Positions 53,220 through 60,812 of a stretch of 64,000 bases of DNA are shown here, in pieces. The notes below the pieces were generated by a model. That model ran no database searches, was not told the origin of the DNA, and saw nothing but the letters and a program-made list of their open reading frames with translations. The number at the start of each line of letters is the position of its first letter. The stretch's first letter is position 1. Source of the stretch: an uncultured Lachnospiraceae bacterium (lineage in GTDB: Bacteria; Bacillota; Clostridia; Lachnospirales; Lachnospiraceae); NCBI GenBank assembly GCA_947086895.1, contig CAMUAR010000014.1:1-64000 (forward strand), read 5' to 3'. Position numbers and translations under genes: made by a program.

Positions 53220-54755
53220 ATGAATATAGCTGCGTACTGCCGTGTTTCTACAGATAAATCAGACCAGCTGAACAGCCTGGAAGCTCAAAAAAAATTTTTT
53301 GCCGAGTACACGCAAAAAAACGGTCATAACCTTGTAAGATTATATGCAGACGAGGGTATTTCAGGCACAAAAATTAAAAACCGCAAAGAATTTTTAGGTC
53401 TTATGCGCGATGCACAGCAAGGCTTGTTTGATATGGTAGTTGTGAAGGATATTTCCCGTTTTGCCCGCAATACAGTGGACCTTCTGCAAAGTATCCGCGC
53501 TCTGAAAACATTGGGTATTGAAACTACGTTTTTAACAGCGAATATGACTGTTTTAGGGCAGTCAGAATTTGTTTTGACAATTTTCGGGGCATTGGCTCAG
53601 GAGGAGAGTGCAAACACGTCCAAGCGGGTAAAGTTTGGAAAGAAAATAAACGCTGAAAAGGGAAGGGTTCCCAATATCGTTTACGGCTATAATAAAACAA
53701 TAGGAGATTATTTTCATCTTACAATCAACAAAGAAGAGGCAGAGATTGTCCGTCAGATTTACGACTGGTATCTAAACGGGGGATGCGGAGCTGCCAAGAT
53801 CGCAGGTATGCTGAATGACCGGGGGCTGAGAACAAAGCGAAATTGCAGCTGGAGCCAAAATGCGGTGTGCCGAATTCTCACAAATGAACTTTATACCGGA
53901 AAAATTATTAACGGCAAACAGGAAGTCTCAGATTTTCTCACAGGGACAAGAGTGCAGAAGAACAAATCAGAATGGTTTGTCACAGAACGCCCGGAGCTGA
54001 AAATTATTGAGTCCGAACAGTTTGATAAAGCTCAGGAAATTCTTCACAAGCGCCATAGTTCATTTTGTATAAAACATGAAAGGCAAAGCAACAAGCATTT
54101 GTTTAGCACTCTTATAAAATGTAAAGAATGCGGCTGGTCCTTTCGGCGCACGGTTCGCACTTACAAAAATACATACATTCGCTGGGTGTGTTCCGGGCAT
54201 AACGGCAAAGGCGCAGACAGCTGCAAAAATACGGTGACTGTGGGGGAGGATGAGCTGATTCAAGCACTGGAAGAATACTTTGCAAAACTCTTAAAAGAAA
54301 AGAAAAATATTATTCGTTATATAGTGGAAAAATTTATAAAAATCTACAATTCAAAGAATGACAATAAGAATTATGAAAAAGAACTGAACGCCCAGCTTGC
54401 CAAGATAAAAAACATCCGTCAAAAATATATCAGTATGTATATGGACGATTTTATCAGCCGGGAAGAATTAAATCAAAAAATAAGCAGTATAAAGCTGGAA
54501 ATGGAGCGTTTGGAAAATGAACAGAAAATAGTGCAGTACAATTTAGATAAAGGCGGGCGGTTGGAGGAAATTATCAAAGAAACATTTCAAAGTGTGGAGG
54601 ATATTACGCTTGTACGAGACATGACAAACGCACAGCTGAAAAAAATAATCCAGAAAATTGAAGTAGATCAAGAGGGAAATATCGATATTTATTTGCGTTT
54701 GTTTGAAGATCTGGGCTTAGAGGAAAACGTTCTAGTTTGTGACAACAGTACATAA
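53220..54755 (+). CDS. Large serine recombinase of the spoIIID element
   Basis: A 511-aa site-specific recombinase. The resolvase domain has catalytic Ser10 in YCRVSTDKSDQ, then DEGISGTKIKNR, VVVKDISRFARN and an ALAQEESANTSKRVKFG helix. A recombinase domain follows (GYNKT ... IVRQIYDWYLNGGCGAAKIA), then a zinc ribbon (CKECGWSF ... CSGH ... C) and a coiled-coil C-terminus (KLEMERLENEQKI). This is the SpoIVCA/large serine integrase architecture. The start is at ATG 53220, with GAAAGG. Its stop codon lies inside the right core (54753-54755), so excision moves the gene onto the circle whole. Role: excision of the element during sporulation, inferred from context. Confidence 0.95.
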   Translation: MNIAAYCRVSTDKSDQLNSLEAQKKFFAEYTQKNGHNLVRLYADEGISGTKIKNRKEFLGLMRDAQQGLFDMVVVKDISRFARNTVDLLQSIRALKTLGIETTFLTANMTVLGQSEFVLTIFGALAQEESANTSKRVKFGKKINAEKGRVPNIVYGYNKTIGDYFHLTINKEEAEIVRQIYDWYLNGGCGAAKIAGMLNDRGLRTKRNCSWSQNAVCRILTNELYTGKIINGKQEVSDFLTGTRVQKNKSEWFVTERPELKIIESEQFDKAQEILHKRHSSFCIKHERQSNKHLFSTLIKCKECGWSFRRTVRTYKNTYIRWVCSGHNGKGADSCKNTVTVGEDELIQALEEYFAKLLKEKKNIIRYIVEKFIKIYNSKNDNKNYEKELNAQLAKIKNIRQKYISMYMDDFISREELNQKISSIKLEMERLENEQKIVQYNLDKGGRLEEIIKETFQSVEDITLVRDMTNAQLKKIIQKIEVDQEGNIDIYLRLFEDLGLEENVLVCDNST

Positions 54756-54915
54756 GGACATTACAGATCGTTTGGTTCCAGTCAACCCGTCGCTGGCAGA
54801 ACAGACGCGCCAAGTGCTGAATCAGAACAAGTCCGAGCGGCATATCCGAGGCGGTATGGCGACAAAGAAAATGTACGATACGAAAAAAAAGCGCGTCAAT
54901 GCAAAAGGGATATAA
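54748..54915 (+). CDS. spoIIID: SpoIIID, C-terminal half (split gene)
   Basis: From the right core the frame reads VHKDITDRLVPVNPSLAEQT, then RQVLNQNKSERHIRGGMATKK and a lysine-rich tail, ending at TAA 54913-54915 (55 codons). NKSERHIRGG-ATK is the conserved C-terminal signature of SpoIIID. There is no proper start: a GTG at 54739 is in frame but lacks a ribosome site. The reading frame is uninterrupted, which argues that it is kept under selection and used after excision. Joined to codons 1-54 at the left, it gives a complete protein. Confidence 0.93.
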   Translation, partial: VHKDITDRLVPVNPSLAEQTRQVLNQNKSERHIRGGMATKKMYDTKKKRVNAKGI

Positions 54916-55020
54916 GTTTGAAATGAGTTTATAAAAATATTATTTGCCTTTGCTATATTAGATGGTATACAATCTGCTTAATGGCATTCGTGCCAAATTT
55001 ACACGTGGATGAGGTGTACT

Positions 55021-55596
55021 ATGGTTTGTAAGGCCTGCGGGCGGATCATTGCAAATGAAAAAGCAAATTTTTGTGAGTATTGCGGCACTTCCGTAGATGG
55101 GAGAGAAGAGGGGTATTCTGGCGGCAGCCAAAGTTATAGTTACGATAAGGGTCAAAAGTATGGCAGCGGTGACGGTTATAACAACCAAGGTTATAGTCGC
55201 GGTGATGGTTTTCATTATGAGAATCAGAGCTATAACGGCAGCAACAGCAGCGCTCAAAGTATCCAAGGCGGCACGGGGCTGATTGATATTCTTGGCGGCA
55301 CAGCTGGCACGGCGGAGGCGGAACCGTCCATGTCCTTTGTTCACTGGATTGTGATTTTGCTGCTGCCATACATTCCAATGATCGGCAGTTTTGCTTATAT
55401 TGTTTTGCTGCTTGTGTGGGCATTTGGCAAGACAGCTACTACAACAAGAAAGAATTGGGCGAGAGCGAGCCTGCTGCTCCTTTTGATTGGAATGATTCTT
55501 ATGGTTACAATGATGCCGTCGCTTTTTGCTATGCTCTCAGAAGGAGATGTGTCGGGAGTACTGGATTCGCTGCTTGGCGCAAATCCGGCAAGATAA
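55021..55596 (+). CDS. Zinc-ribbon membrane protein with Gly/Ser/Tyr-rich linker
   Basis: A 191-aa protein. The N-terminal zinc ribbon CKACGRII ... FCEYCG is followed by a low-complexity linker (SGGSQSYSYDKGQKYGSG, YNNQGYSRGDGF, YNGSNSS). Two membrane segments come next (about residues 105-132 and 144-166) with a short C-terminus. The start at ATG 55021 has GAGGTG; the in-frame start at 55009 is not needed. This layout is frequent among uncharacterised Lachnospiraceae proteins. It lies 105 bp after spoIIID. Confidence 0.82.
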   Translation: MVCKACGRIIANEKANFCEYCGTSVDGREEGYSGGSQSYSYDKGQKYGSGDGYNNQGYSRGDGFHYENQSYNGSNSSAQSIQGGTGLIDILGGTAGTAEAEPSMSFVHWIVILLLPYIPMIGSFAYIVLLLVWAFGKTATTTRKNWARASLLLLLIGMILMVTMMPSLFAMLSEGDVSGVLDSLLGANPAR

Positions 55597-55916
55597 GATA
55601 TGACATGGCGAATACAAGATTTTCTATGGCTTTTTTAACGGCTTGATGCGAAAATGTTTCGTAGAAGGGAATATATTAAAAAATCCTTTATCTATAATTG
55701 TTACACAGCATCTTTCGATGAATTATGGAGGAAAGGACAAACATTAAGCGAAACATTTCGCTATTGTTTGCAGGTTGAAGTATGGGAAGAACTGTACCGC
55801 AGGATAACGTGTGTTAGACGGATATGAAACTTATAACAAACAGTACAAAGTTTGTAAATTTGTTAAGGTTCGCAGAAGTCTAAGCTGTGGTATACAAGAA
55901 AGGAGACTATATAATA
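55597..55916. other. Region upstream of the alpha-xylosidase gene with a palindrome
   Basis: The palindrome AGCGAAACATTTCGCT (55747-55762) and the related CGAAA-ATG-TTTCG (55649-55661) are candidate regulator sites for the glycosidase gene. No gene was found. The ribosome site AAGGAG precedes 55917. Confidence 0.4.
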
Positions 55917-58253
55917 ATGAAATTTAGCAATGGTTGCTGGCTTCAAAAAGAAGGTACCGAGTGTTTTTCACCAGCGCAGATTTACTTTACAAAAGTTGAG
56001 GACAACCTGGTGACAATGTGTGCGCCGACACACCATATCAACCATCGGGGGGATACGCTCGGCGGGGTTAATTTGACGATCAAGGTCAGCGCGCCAGCTC
56101 CAGAAGTGCTTCGCGTTCAGGCATATCATTATGCCGGGGTGCAGAAAAAAGCACCGTCTTTTGAGCTTGAGCTTGATGAGACAGCCAAAGTTGAAGTCGA
56201 GGAGAATGAGTGGGTAATCAATATAAAAAGCGGTTCCCTTCGCATGGAAATCAACAAGGGAAACGGCAGCTTTGCTTTCTTCCGCGGCAGCGAAAAGCTT
56301 ACTGGCAGCGGATGGAGAGATCTCGCTTATATGAAGACGGACTGGAAGGGACTCGCTTACGATGACGGACTTCCGCATAATACATATATGAGAGAGCAGC
56401 TTTCTCTCGGCGTCGGCGAGTATATTTACGGTATGGGCGAGCGTTTTACGCCGTTTATTAAGAATGGACAGTCCGTTGATATCTGGAATGCGGACGGTGG
56501 TACTTCAACAGAGCAGTCGTACAAAAATATTCCATTCTATATTTCAAATCGCGGTTACGGCGTGTTTGTCAATAATCCTGGAAAAGTAAGCTTTGAAGTT
56601 GGAACAGAGATGGTGACAAAGGTTGAGTTTTCCGTGCCTGGTGAATCCATTGACTATTTCTTCTTCCATGGTCCGACCATGAAGGAAGTGCTGTCGCGCT
56701 ATACTGATTTAACTGGAAAACCGTCGCTTCCGGCACCATGGACATTCGGATTGTGGCTGTCTACTTCGTTTACTACAAACTATGATGAAGATACTGTAAA
56801 CGGTTTTGTAGATGGAATGTTTGAGCGCGATATTCCTCTTGCAGTATTTCACTTTGACTGCTTCTGGATGAAGGAGTTTTCCTGGTCTGATTTTATCTGG
56901 GATTCCAGAGTGTTCCCAGACCCGGAAGGCATGCTTGCGAGACTGAAAGCAAAGGGCTTAAAGATCTGCGTCTGGATTAACAGCTATATTGGTCAGGAAT
57001 CCGCATTGTTTGAAGAAGGTGTGGAAAAAGGCTACTTTATAAAACGTCCAAACGGCGATGTATGGCAGTGGGATATGTGGCAGCCAGGTATGGCGATCGT
57101 CGATTTTACAAATCCAGAAGCGTGCGAGTGGTATGCAGGCAAGCTGGAAAAACTGCTGGATATGGGTGTTGACTGTTTTAAAACCGATTTTGGTGAGAGA
57201 ATTCCGACCGAGGCGGTTTACTACAACGGTGCTGACCCGGAAAAGATGCATAACTACTATACTTATTTGTATAACAAAACCGTTTATGATCTGCTTGTCC
57301 GCAAAAAGGGCAAGGAGGAAGCAGTTCTGTTTGCGCGTTCCGCGACGGCAGGCGGTCAAAAATTCCCAGTACATTGGGGCGGGGATTGCTGGTCTGACTA
57401 CGAGTCGATGGAGGAGAGCCTGCGAGGCGGTCTGTCGCTTACCATGTCCGGTTTTGGATACTGGAGCCATGATATCGGCGGGTTTGAAAATACTTCAACA
57501 GCGGATGTGTACAAGCGCTGGTGTGCGTTTGGGCTTTTGTCCTCCCACTCCAGACTGCACGGAAGTACTTCCTACCGCGTGCCGTGGGCTTATGATGAAG
57601 AGGCTGTTGATGTTGTACGGTTCTTTACAAAGCTGAAAGCAAAGTTGATGCCGTACTTGTATCGCAATGCAGTTGAAACATCAAAGACAGGTGTTCCGAT
57701 GATGCGCAGCATGGTTCTTGAATTTACGGAAGATCAGAACTGTGCATATTTGGATAAGCAGTATATGTATGGAGATTCCCTGCTTGTCGCACCAATCTTT
57801 AATGATAAGAGTATGGCAAATTATTATCTGCCGGAGGGACGCTGGACGAATTTCTTTACCGGTGAGGTGAAGGAAGGCGGCAGATGGTATAAAGAGGAAC
57901 ACAGTTATTTGAGTATTCCGCTGATGGTAAGACCAAATAGTATCATAGCTGTCGGCAAGGATTGCGGTCCAGTTTACGACTATGTTGATGATGTGACGTT
58001 TATGGCTTATGAACTGGAAGATGGCAGCACTGTTTCCACGGAGGTTTATAACGGCTCAGCAGAGAAGAAAGCTTCGATCTCCATCACAAAAGAATCAGCG
58101 CGTGTCACAATGAAAGTTGAGTCCGAGAAGGCTTATAAGGTAGTTCTTGTAAATGTCAAAGCTTCTGGCGTGGAAGGGGCAGAATTTACAATCGAAGGAA
58201 ATAACACAGTGATCACGGCAAATGGGAATAAGGAAATTTGCTGTACACTGTAA
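55917..58253 (+). CDS. yicI: GH31 alpha-xylosidase, YicI type
   Basis: A 778-aa cytoplasmic glycosidase that releases alpha-xylose from xyloglucan-type oligosaccharides. It follows E. coli YicI closely from memory: WNADGGTSTEQSYKNIPFYI, WTFGLWLSTSFTTNYDE, FHFDCFWMKEF. The nucleophile Asp is in CFKTDFGERIPTE (about 424) and the acid/base Asp in HWGGDCWSDYESM (about 490), 66 residues apart as in YicI. The start at ATG 55917 has AAGGAG. Possible operators lie upstream. Xyloglucan use fits a plant-polysaccharide diet in the gut. Confidence 0.95.
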   Translation: MKFSNGCWLQKEGTECFSPAQIYFTKVEDNLVTMCAPTHHINHRGDTLGGVNLTIKVSAPAPEVLRVQAYHYAGVQKKAPSFELELDETAKVEVEENEWVINIKSGSLRMEINKGNGSFAFFRGSEKLTGSGWRDLAYMKTDWKGLAYDDGLPHNTYMREQLSLGVGEYIYGMGERFTPFIKNGQSVDIWNADGGTSTEQSYKNIPFYISNRGYGVFVNNPGKVSFEVGTEMVTKVEFSVPGESIDYFFFHGPTMKEVLSRYTDLTGKPSLPAPWTFGLWLSTSFTTNYDEDTVNGFVDGMFERDIPLAVFHFDCFWMKEFSWSDFIWDSRVFPDPEGMLARLKAKGLKICVWINSYIGQESALFEEGVEKGYFIKRPNGDVWQWDMWQPGMAIVDFTNPEACEWYAGKLEKLLDMGVDCFKTDFGERIPTEAVYYNGADPEKMHNYYTYLYNKTVYDLLVRKKGKEEAVLFARSATAGGQKFPVHWGGDCWSDYESMEESLRGGLSLTMSGFGYWSHDIGGFENTSTADVYKRWCAFGLLSSHSRLHGSTSYRVPWAYDEEAVDVVRFFTKLKAKLMPYLYRNAVETSKTGVPMMRSMVLEFTEDQNCAYLDKQYMYGDSLLVAPIFNDKSMANYYLPEGRWTNFFTGEVKEGGRWYKEEHSYLSIPLMVRPNSIIAVGKDCGPVYDYVDDVTFMAYELEDGSTVSTEVYNGSAEKKASISITKESARVTMKVESEKAYKVVLVNVKASGVEGAEFTIEGNNTVITANGNKEICCTL

Positions 58254-58292
58254 TGGAAAACAGAAAAACTGCCGAAAACAAGATTTGGAGAA

Positions 58293-58402
58293 AACGCTGT
58301 CTTTCATAACAGCGAAGAACTTATTGAGGAAGGCAAGTTTGTGTCTGCGCGGCATCCGCAAACTTGATATATCACATCAGCCGCGCAGAAATGAGGTAAA
58401 AA
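58293..58402 (+). promoter_or_regulatory. Structured leader with pseudoknot topology
   Basis: After a small CGCTGT/ACAGCG hairpin (about 58294-58315), two perfect pairings interleave. CAAGTTTG (58334-58341) pairs with CAAACTTG (58359-58366), and CTGCGCGGC (58345-58353) pairs with GCCGCGCAG (58380-58388). The order A-B-A'-B' means they are either alternatives or an H-type pseudoknot. The second helix ends 4 nt before the GAGG ribosome site of the gene at 58403. Confidence 0.5.
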
Positions 58403-58837
58403 ATGGATATCAAAGATCAGATTACAAAACTTGTTGACGCGGTGACAAAAGATGACGGAGTAAAAAAATTATTTGCCGAAAATCCAGTGAAAGCAGTGGA
58501 AAAGGTGATTGGCATTGATCTTCCAGATGATATTATCAACCAGGTAGTTCAGGGTGTAAAAGGGAAGATATCAGGGGACAAAAATTCGGATCATGCGGAC
58601 GAGAAGGCAGAGTCCAAATTTGATATCAAGGATCAGATTACAAAACTTGTCGATGCGGTGACAAAAGATGACGAGGTAAAGAACCTGTTTTCTGAAAATC
58701 CTGTAAAAGCGGTGGAAAAAGTAATCGGTATTGACCTTCCAGATGATATTATCAATCAGGTAATCCAGGGGGTTAAAGCGAAAGTATCGCTGGATAAGCT
58801 TTCCGATGCGGCTGGTTTCTTAAAAAATTTGTTCTAA
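58403..58837 (+). CDS. Duplicated-domain small acidic protein
   Basis: A 144-aa protein of two nearly identical 60-residue domains (about 1-60 and 74-133). Each reads (M/F)DIKDQITKLVDAVTKDD ... NPVKAVEKVIGIDLPDDIIN ... GVK. The two share most residues and nearly the same DNA, about 219 bp apart, so the duplication is recent. The single domain, ending in LPDD-IN-V-GVKAK, is widespread in Clostridia and somewhat resembles Nif11-type leader peptides; function unknown. Ribosome site GAGG is 7 nt from ATG. A strong terminator follows. A structured leader suggests post-transcriptional control. Confidence 0.8.
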   Translation: MDIKDQITKLVDAVTKDDGVKKLFAENPVKAVEKVIGIDLPDDIINQVVQGVKGKISGDKNSDHADEKAESKFDIKDQITKLVDAVTKDDEVKNLFSENPVKAVEKVIGIDLPDDIINQVIQGVKAKVSLDKLSDAAGFLKNLF

Positions 58838-58845
58838 GGTATATT

Positions 58846-58891
58846 GGCGGAATGTTTTGCGGGAGGAATCCCGCGGGCGTTCCGCCTTTTT
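58846..58891 (+). terminator. Terminator of the duplicated-domain gene
   Basis: GGCGGAA (58846-58852) pairs with TTCCGCC (58880-58886), enclosing a second GCGGG/CCCGC stem, followed by TTTTT. Confidence 0.85.
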
Positions 58892-58930
58892 ATGCGCAGG
58901 CTTATGCAGAGGAAGTCTTACAGTTTTGTT

Positions 58931-59497
58931 TTAACGGGATATGCACCGCAATAGATGCTGCATTTCCTGAATGCCCCGGCGCTGGGAAACAATAATGGAG
59001 TGCAGGATTGGAACAAGTTCCGGGCAGATATCATAGTGCAGCGCATTTTCGGACATACGAATGCCGCCAAGGTGATGAGGGATCATCTGCCGTATAAAAT
59101 TGGCGTTGATATTGTTTGTCGAGCGCGCTGTGTCCATCTCACACGACATAGTGTGCATAATATTATGGAAATGGCGGTTGTATAGATCCTGGTCACACTG
59201 GCTGTTTATTGGTTCGTCGCAGCAGTCCAGACTATCGCACATAGAGTCGATACTTTTTGTCTGGGAAGAGATGATATTGGTTGCAATCCGGCGCAGAGGG
59301 AGCCAGCAGGAATGATTTAGGAGGTTGTTTGCCATCTCGATCGCAGCCTGGTGATGCGGAATCATCTGTGCGATAAAATTGTGGGAAATGCTGTCGCACA
59401 GCTCTATACTTTCCATATTTTGTACCATACTGTCGAGAATGCTGTAAAAGCAGGATAGATAATCTTTTGTTTCGGTGCTGAATTTGCAGATTTTCAT
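58931..59497 (-). CDS. DUF305 (ferritin-like) protein
   Basis: A 188-aa product with two DUF305 units, each with the MIPHH metal-type motif: QMIPHHQAAIEMA and QMIPHHLGGIRMSE, about 85 residues apart. DUF305 proteins form four-helix bundles and some bind metal ions such as copper. There is no signal peptide here, so it is cytoplasmic, unlike many secreted relatives. The start at ATG 59497 has GGAGG; the frame extending to 59602 has none. It is divergent from the DUF362 gene. Confidence 0.9.
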   Translation of the reverse strand: MKICKFSTETKDYLSCFYSILDSMVQNMESIELCDSISHNFIAQMIPHHQAAIEMANNLLNHSCWLPLRRIATNIISSQTKSIDSMCDSLDCCDEPINSQCDQDLYNRHFHNIMHTMSCEMDTARSTNNINANFIRQMIPHHLGGIRMSENALHYDICPELVPILHSIIVSQRRGIQEMQHLLRCISR

Positions 59498-59716
59498 GGA
59501 AGCCTCCGTTTTCATGTAGCAACTAGTCATGTTTTTGCTTGTTATTATAATATGACAACAGATGGTCTTTATGACAGAGGGACAAATAGAATTTCCTGTC
59601 AATACGTTATGTTTGTTGCGGCAGACAGCAGAAAGCTCTTGATTTTAACGGCAGTTTCATTTATAATGCAATATTGTACCCGGTCAACAACAAACTACGA
59701 AAAAGTGAGGTGCGTT

Positions 59717-60592
59717 ATGTCAAAAGCAAAAGTTTATTTTACACGAGAAATCACGCCGGAGGCGATGATAGAGATGTATAAGGTGCTGGAACTTGAACTG
59801 CCTGGTCGCGTCGCTGTCAAAGTACATTCGGGAGAGGTGGGAAACCAGAATTTCCTGCGTCCAGATTTTATGAAGCCGATTGTAGATTTTGTAAGCGGTA
59901 CGATTGTGGAGTGCAATACTGCTTATGGCGGCGCACGCAGCACAACGCAGAAGCATGAAAAGACTATGGAACAGCACGGATGGACGAAAATTGCAAAAGT
60001 TGATATTTTGGATTCTGAAGATGAGATCGAACTTCCAATTCCAGAAGGAAAACGTATCCAGAAAAATTTTGTTGGGGCCAATTTAAAAAATTATGATTCT
60101 TTGCTTGTGCTTTCTCATTTTAAGGGACATCCGATGGGCGGATTTGGCGGCGCTCTGAAAAATATTTCCATTGGACTGGCATCTTCCCATGGCAAAGGAT
60201 ATATTCACGGTGCAGGCAATATAAAAAAAATGTGGAAGTCGGATCACGATTCTTTTTTGGAATCTATGGCGGATGCAAGCAAATCGATTATGGAATATAT
60301 GCCTAAGATTGCGTTTGTCAATGTGATGAAAAATATGTCTGTGGACTGTGACTGCTGCGCAGTGGCGGAAGATCCAGCGATGGGAGATATCGGTATTTTA
60401 TCGTCGCTTGACCCTGTTGCACTGGATCAGGCATGTATTGACCTTGTGTATGCATCAAACGACCCAGGAAAGGCAAAATTGATTGAGCGGATGGAATCGC
60501 TCAATGGCATTCATACCGTGGAAGCGGCTGCGGCGCTGGGCGTAGGCAGCAGAGAATATGAGCTGATAAATATTGAGCAGTCAGCAATTTGA
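59717..60592 (+). CDS. DUF362 domain protein
   Basis: A 291-aa protein of the DUF362 family: VAVKVHSGEVGNQNFLRPDF, VECNTAYGGARSTTQKH, SHFKGHPMGGFGGALKNISIG, and cysteines in DCDCCAVAEDP and the segment SSLDPVALDQACIDLVY. Relatives often carry iron-sulfur ferredoxin domains. Here the conserved CDCC cluster is kept but there is no separate ferredoxin part. Reaction unknown. The start at ATG 59717 has GTGAGGTG; the extended frame from 59552 runs through the divergent promoter region. Confidence 0.9.
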   Translation: MSKAKVYFTREITPEAMIEMYKVLELELPGRVAVKVHSGEVGNQNFLRPDFMKPIVDFVSGTIVECNTAYGGARSTTQKHEKTMEQHGWTKIAKVDILDSEDEIELPIPEGKRIQKNFVGANLKNYDSLLVLSHFKGHPMGGFGGALKNISIGLASSHGKGYIHGAGNIKKMWKSDHDSFLESMADASKSIMEYMPKIAFVNVMKNMSVDCDCCAVAEDPAMGDIGILSSLDPVALDQACIDLVYASNDPGKAKLIERMESLNGIHTVEAAAALGVGSREYELINIEQSAI

Positions 60593-60812
60593 CAGGAAAA
60601 TTTGTTGCGAAATAAATAGGGCGATCGTAATTTTATTGGCTCTTTGCCCTGAAGAAAGGTCGCCTAAAAATTGAGTAATCTTACCAAAATTTATGCTGCA
60701 GATTTTATGGATTTTATAATTAGATGGTATTTTTTACAAAAGTATGACTGGAAAATAGATTATGAAAAGTAATAGAGAAAATGGTACAGCGGGATAGTGA
60801 AGGGGTATCAAT

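Larger units (their letters stand above)
48435..54755 (+). mobile_element. Skin-like element interrupting spoIIID
   Basis: A 6,313-bp segment (core to core) inserted in spoIIID, with direct repeats GTACATAA at 48435-48442 (attL) and 54748-54755 (attR). It carries a hybrid histidine kinase, a solute-binding lipoprotein, a 51-codon small frame and a large serine recombinase whose TAA is the last three bases of the right core. Excision and circularisation would join TTTGTGACA (54736-54744) to TGTAACAAA (48446-48454), 3 nt on each side of the core: a near-perfect inverted repeat, as in a serine-integrase attP. The chromosome would regain an uninterrupted spoIIID. Phage structural genes are absent. 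Compare the sigK skin elements of Bacillus and Clostridioides. Confidence 0.93.

Noticed and set aside
48435..54755. Ordinary prophage or conjugative element in spoIIID
   Set aside because: No capsid, tail, lysis, replication or conjugation genes; only sensing cargo and a recombinase. The skin-like model fits better, although a decayed phage origin is possible.
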